NCBI GenBank assembly: GCA_024638395.1
Contig: JAHEKK010000099.1
Coordinates: 1-9,016 of the forward strand
Reading direction: 5' to 3'
Length of the DNA: 9,016 bases
Source of the DNA: Gemmatimonadota bacterium
GTDB lineage: Bacteria; Gemmatimonadota; Gemmatimonadetes; Longimicrobiales; Gaopeijiaceae
How positions within the stretch are numbered: the first letter of the stretch is position 1; each line of letters opens with the position of its first letter. Below, in pieces: positions 5,767 to 9,016 of the stretch. A program made the position numbers and the translations under genes. The notes under the pieces are model-generated. The model had not been told where the DNA came from. It made no database searches and saw nothing but the letters and a program-made list of their open reading frames with translations.

Positions 5767-8178
5767 TCAGGCTTTCGGGGTATCTGGCCTGGTCGGGTCG
5801 ATCCGAATGCGGAGTCGCAACGCTTTGAGCCCCGAGATGCCCGGAAGATCCTCTACGTCGACCACCTCCGGGCCGGGGTCGACGTGTCCGCCAGCGACCA
5901 GATAGTCGGCATACCGATCGTACTCTGCGGCCTCCGCGTCCGTGGCATACACGACCGTCACGGTGCCGGGCTGGGTAATCCGATCATCCGTACGACGCAC
6001 ACGCGCCTTGTCCAGTCGTTTCTTGAGCATCTCGAACCGGACGCCCGTGGGCCCGTCCACGTCGAAGCGCTTCTCATCCGTACGGAATCGAAGGGCTATC
6101 GTGGCGTGTTGTACGACGATGAGCTGCGTGATATCCAGGGGGTGGGCCAGGGACTGGTTCAGCTTGTCCACTCCCACGGCGATCTCACACGCCACCATGA
6201 GCTGACGCAACCGTAGGTTCTGGACATATGCCGGGTCGAACACCTTCGTCGGTGCGATACTCTGCCCGATATACATGGAGTGCTCGACACCGTCTGTTTC
6301 CGTGTGCTCGAAGTAGTGGGGGAACAGCTTCTGAAGCCCGGCTTGCTCCCGGCGGAGTGCCGCGATGATCAGACGGTTGATTTGCCTGCGCCCGGACTCA
6401 TATGCCGCGGCACGGGAGTCGTCGCGGCTCCGGGTCTCCAGCCGGTAGCTCTCGATCACCGGGCGCAACCCGTCCCGTCCCTCGATCATCGCGTCCAGGA
6501 GCGGCTCGACCTCCCCCGTCAGGAACCGGGCGGCTCCGCTCTCGTCGGCCGCCGACCAGGAGGCCTCGTAGCGTTCGATCCGGCTGGACACCCGACTCTC
6601 CATTTCGTCGATGATGGTGAGGGGGATCTCCGACCGGACCGTGCGCAGCGCGCGTTGAGCTGCCCGAAGCCGCTCGATGGCGTCCCGTCGGGCCGCCTCG
6701 TTTCGTTGGCGGGTGGATCCCCGGATATCCGCACTTCCGTACAAGGGATGTAGATCCTCGAAGGTCACGGGCACGGGCTCGGGCGACCCGGCGCCCATTT
6801 CGAGCATCTCGATCGCGGCTTCTCGGAACCGCCACTGGACGCTGGGATGGATGGCCGTATAGGCCTGCTGGATCGTCGACTCCACCCGGGTCTCGAAGCG
6901 TTCGAGATTCTGGAAGACCGCCAGCGCCAACACGGGCTCGATGCGCTGCACTTTGAGCATCGTCGACGCGTCCACCGCTTGAGGCCTGGGAGAGGTCAAC
7001 TCGAAGATGCCGACGATCCGGTCGTCGTAACGAAGAGGCTGCAGAAAGAGGCTGCGGACGTCCATGGCGAGCAGCAGCTCACGAAGAGGTTGCTCGATTT
7101 CCGCGTCGTCCACGTCACGAACCATGACGCACTGCCCGTTGCCCAGAGCCTGTCCGTAGAGGGAGTTGCGCCAATCCAGGGCCCGGCGTCTCAACGCCTC
7201 GCGGATGACCAGGCTGTTCCAGATCCGTCGGTCAGACACGACGTTCATCTCGCCGTCCGCCTGCAGCGAAGCGAGCCCCATCCGGAGTTCGCCACTCCCG
7301 AACAGATTGCGCACTTCGCCTTCGAGTACGTCGAAGGTGTCCTCCGTCAGGTTGGCATCGCTGGTGAGTACCGAGTGGGCAATGGAGGCCGTGGCTGTCT
7401 CGTCGGTGACGTCGGTGAGGGAGATGACCGAGACCCCCACGAATCGGAAGTGGCTCGGGGGCAACTTCCTCATCCATAGGCTCAGATCATGTCCGCTACC
7501 CAGGAGCTCCTCGATGTCCTCAGGACGAAGCCTGGGGAGCTCGCCTGTCGCCTCGACATCGACGAATCTCGAATTGGCCTTGATCTTGAAGTAGCGGGAC
7601 AGGCCCGAATCCTGGCTGGGGACTACGAAGACCAGGGGCTGCTCCAGCCGGAGGTCGGCCGCGAAGAAGCGACGGAGGATCGCCTTGTAGGCGTACAGCG
7701 TGCGAATGTACCCGTCATGCTGATTGATGACGTCGAGGGCGCTCTCGGCGAAGGCGCCCAGAACCCGGTCGTAGTTCGCGGTCCGGGCCACGGTCAGGCC
7801 ACCGAAGGGCCCCGACAGGACCTTGGCCTCGTTGGTCCAGTCCGATGAGGGGAAGAGCGGCCGAATCAAGCGTGCGATCAGATCCGCGTGACGCTCGAGA
7901 ACGGAAGCATCCTCGATGCGTTCGGATAGTGCCGGCGCTTCGCGGAGGTCTCGCTCGATCTGCGCCCAGGAAGAGGCATAGGCGGCGGGGTCGCTGGCAG
8001 CCAGTCTCTGCCACTTCTCGACGATTCCGGCAAACGAGAGCGCCCGCTCGAACGGAAATCGTTGCCCTGCAGCCGTGCGACCATCGCCCGCGAACAGGCT
8101 GTGCCACTCGAAGGTGTTCGGTTCGCCTCCCAGGGTGGGAGAGGTCACGGCATCCGGTCGCCGTTCCGCGGTCTCCAA
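5767..8178 (-). CDS. Large GAF-domain-type protein of unknown function with a DIRGST motif
   Basis: The 803-residue product has no signal peptide or membrane segment, so it is probably cytoplasmic. Residues 1-280 are mostly helical with few landmarks. About 285-425 resembles a GAF ligand-binding domain, ending in the strand pair SLFLQPLRYDDRIVGIFELT. At about 478-491 comes PLYGSADIRGSTRQ, with Asp484 in the D-I-R-G-x-T pattern of class III nucleotide cyclases. A long charged helical or coiled-coil region (about 490-617) follows. The C-terminal block contains FPHYFEHTETDGVEHSMYIGQS (about 618-639) and DEKRFDVDGPTGVRFEMLKKRLDKA. I recall similar ~800-residue proteins annotated only as GAF-domain proteins in Bacteroidota; their role is unknown. 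No kinase, complete cyclase, GGDEF or EAL domain is apparent. The start is TTG 8178-8176, abutting the upstream TAG; GTG at residue 11 is an alternative. Confidence 0.8.
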   Translation of the reverse strand: METAERRPDAVTSPTLGGEPNTFEWHSLFAGDGRTAAGQRFPFERALSFAGIVEKWQRLAASDPAAYASSWAQIERDLREAPALSERIEDASVLERHADLIARLIRPLFPSSDWTNEAKVLSGPFGGLTVARTANYDRVLGAFAESALDVINQHDGYIRTLYAYKAILRRFFAADLRLEQPLVFVVPSQDSGLSRYFKIKANSRFVDVEATGELPRLRPEDIEELLGSGHDLSLWMRKLPPSHFRFVGVSVISLTDVTDETATASIAHSVLTSDANLTEDTFDVLEGEVRNLFGSGELRMGLASLQADGEMNVVSDRRIWNSLVIREALRRRALDWRNSLYGQALGNGQCVMVRDVDDAEIEQPLRELLLAMDVRSLFLQPLRYDDRIVGIFELTSPRPQAVDASTMLKVQRIEPVLALAVFQNLERFETRVESTIQQAYTAIHPSVQWRFREAAIEMLEMGAGSPEPVPVTFEDLHPLYGSADIRGSTRQRNEAARRDAIERLRAAQRALRTVRSEIPLTIIDEMESRVSSRIERYEASWSAADESGAARFLTGEVEPLLDAMIEGRDGLRPVIESYRLETRSRDDSRAAAYESGRRQINRLIIAALRREQAGLQKLFPHYFEHTETDGVEHSMYIGQSIAPTKVFDPAYVQNLRLRQLMVACEIAVGVDKLNQSLAHPLDITQLIVVQHATIALRFRTDEKRFDVDGPTGVRFEMLKKRLDKARVRRTDDRITQPGTVTVVYATDAEAAEYDRYADYLVAGGHVDPGPEVVDVEDLPGISGLKALRLRIRIDPTRPDTPKA

Positions 8179-8670
8179 CTAGTGACTCGGTCCCTGGTCA
8201 TCGGCGGACGGTCCGTACACCGCCGGGACCCGGCTTCCCATGGGGCGCAGGTAGGTCGTTAGCTGGCCGCGATGGTGGACGGAGTCGAGGAAGAACATCC
8301 ATGCGATTTGTTGGCGCGGGGCTTCCATCACCAGGTGATCCCCCGCGAAGAACTGCGCTGGAGCGTTCCAGCCGTCTTCGTCCATGTCGTCGAGCTTTTC
8401 GATCACCTGAGAAAGCGAATCGTCGAACTGGGTGACGGCGGACTCGAGAGTATCGAACGGGACCTGATTGCGGTGATGTATGGTTCCTTCGTCCAGCAGT
8501 TCGATGAGATCGAGGTTGTGGCCAATGAGGTGCTCGATCAGGCTCCGCGCGGTTCGGGCCTTGGGGTCGGCCCGATAGTCGGCCCCGTCTTCCGGAACCG
8601 CTGCGAGAACGTTCCCGAACAGGGGCCGTTCGTACTGGAGGATGCTCTTCAGAAACGCCGGTGTGCTCAT
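8179..8670 (-). CDS. DinB family protein
   Basis: The 163-residue product has the DinB/YfiT four-helix-bundle pattern. A second helix contains SLIEHLIGHNLDLIELL (43-59), where His47 is the likely first metal ligand. The diagnostic helix is MFFLDSVHHRGQLTTYLRPMG (125-145); His133, with Asp129 in place of the more common histidine, probably completes the metal site. Family members bind divalent metals, and some are thiol-dependent transferases or damage-inducible proteins; the activity here is unknown. The ATG at 8670-8668 is chosen because GGAG (complement of 8678-8681) lies 7 nt upstream and the protein then starts with the normal first helix. An in-frame ATG at 8739 would add 23 residues without family support. 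The stop TAG is directly followed by the TTG start of the GAF-type gene, so the two are likely one operon with this gene first. Confidence 0.9.
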   Translation of the reverse strand: MSTPAFLKSILQYERPLFGNVLAAVPEDGADYRADPKARTARSLIEHLIGHNLDLIELLDEGTIHHRNQVPFDTLESAVTQFDDSLSQVIEKLDDMDEDGWNAPAQFFAGDHLVMEAPRQQIAWMFFLDSVHHRGQLTTYLRPMGSRVPAVYGPSADDQGPSH

Positions 8671-8960
8671 GGGACAACTCCACGGCTTGTGGGGTGACTC
8701 TTGGCAGGCCTCGGACCGGACCTTCCGGACACGTCTCACGACTACCTTCCTGGCGCGGTACCTATTTGGGCGACGCCGGAGGGGCAGGTGTGGTGGGGGA
8801 CTTTAGGGCGCGACCCCGGACCCGTAAAGTGAGGCTTGTCGAGAGGGCCCCCGGGGGACGGAGGATCAGGTGAGTTCGCCCTGGGTGGCGGGGCCGCGAC
8901 CAGGTGGAGACGGGGGTCGACGCAAGCCGAGGCCGACGGTCTCACAGCAAGGAGGGGCGC
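8671..8960. other. Non-coding region upstream of the DinB gene
   Basis: These 290 nt lie between the DinB gene (minus) and a possible gene at the right edge (plus). The open frames through it have unusual composition and resemble no family I know, so I treat it as intergenic. It should contain the DinB-GAF promoter and perhaps one for the right-edge gene, but I find no clear -35/-10 pair on either strand. It holds an imperfect hairpin (8800-8830) and a 10-bp palindrome CCCCCGGGGG at 8848-8857. A GTG at 8870 lies 5 nt after GGAGG (8860-8864) and opens a frame running to the window end (49 Gly/Pro/Arg-rich residues). That is a competing candidate to the TTG start at 8961. Confidence 0.5.
8800..8830. 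repeat. Imperfect inverted repeat / possible hairpin
   Basis: ACTTTA (8800-8805) pairs with TAAAGT (8825-8830). The adjoining GGG (8806-8808) and CCC (8821-8823) extend the stem to nine pairs with a single bulged G at 8824 and a 12-nt GC-rich loop. No T-tract follows, so it is not a standard rho-independent terminator. It could be an operator with AT-rich half-sites or a structured leader, or it could be chance. It is notable because ACTTTA and TAAAGT are unusually AT-rich for the surrounding sequence. Confidence 0.35.
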
Positions 8961-9016
8961 TTGGCGAGAGACGCAGCATTCCGACGGGACCGGGACCGAG
9001 GATCGCCGTCGCTGAT
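8961..9016 (+). CDS. Possible start of an unidentified gene, truncated by the window edge
   Basis: TTG 8961 is preceded by AAGGAGG (8949-8955) with a 5-nt gap, the strongest Shine-Dalgarno match in the window. The frame stays open for 18 codons to the edge and encodes a charged N terminus rich in Arg and Asp (MARDAAFRRDRDRG...). TTG starts are used by at least three other genes here, which makes this one plausible. The fragment is too short for any functional call, and third-codon-position GC does not separate it clearly from the alternative frame opened by GTG 8870. Confidence 0.3.
   Translation, partial: MARDAAFRRDRDRGSPSL

Noticed and set aside
5742..5780. Possible terminator between the convergent peptidase and GAF-type genes (CCCCG...CGGGG enclosing GCCTCAGGC).
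   Set aside because: The stem is short and interrupted, half of it lies inside the GAF-type coding sequence, and no T-tract follows on either strand.
7845..8435. A 196-codon plus-strand frame crossing the GAF-type and DinB genes.
   Set aside because: It spans the junction of two supported minus-strand genes and encodes Arg/Pro/Ser-rich sequence typical of a GC-rich shadow frame.
8671..8739. The 23-residue N-terminal extension of the DinB protein from ATG 8739.
   Set aside because: The extension is Arg-rich and unlike the family, while ATG 8670 has GGAG at proper spacing.
8661..8873. A 70-codon plus-strand frame ending in a GTGA overlap with GTG 8870.
   Set aside because: It begins inside the DinB gene, lacks a ribosome binding site and resembles no family; the overlap is probably chance.

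Overview
The window is GC-rich bacterial chromosome, densely packed with ordinary cellular genes. I see no rRNA, tRNA, CRISPR array, insertion sequence or phage gene. Two genes hint at the lineage. One is a large secreted S9-family peptidase with a low-complexity acidic insert. The other is an ~800-residue GAF-type protein of a kind I recall mainly from Bacteroidota and relatives. With the high GC content this suggests a Gemmatimonadota-like or related FCB-group bacterium, but that is inference and not proven by the window.

Layout, left to right. (1) Positions 1-2148, plus strand, hold a tightly coupled cluster: the C-terminal end of a class I SAM methyltransferase, a MmcQ/YjbR-family protein, a membrane-anchored bacterial PH-domain protein, a UPF0178 (YaiI/YqxD) protein and a RimJ/RimL-type GNAT acetyltransferase. 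Every junction overlaps by 4 or 11 nt, so the genes are almost certainly cotranscribed and translationally coupled. (2) Positions 2119-2793, minus strand, hold a second SAM methyltransferase that converges on the GNAT gene and overlaps it by 30 nt. (3) A 74-bp divergent intergenic region with an AT-rich GTATAC core separates it from a large secreted S9 serine peptidase (2868-5741, plus). (4) Positions 5767-8670, minus strand, form a two-gene unit read right to left: a DinB-fold protein followed with no gap by the 803-residue GAF-type protein. (5) Positions 8671-9016 are mostly non-coding. They contain an imperfect hairpin, a GC palindrome and, at the right edge, a possible gene start behind a strong Shine-Dalgarno sequence.

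The genes do not form one recognisable pathway. The left cluster mixes small modification enzymes with proteins of unknown role. The peptidase probably digests peptides in the periplasm or outside the cell. The DinB/GAF pair is the least explained unit: the GAF-type protein carries a DIRGST motif resembling the metal-binding signature of class III nucleotide cyclases but lacks a recognisable remainder of a cyclase domain. I regard that protein as the best lead for something undescribed; the rest of the window is mostly conventional.
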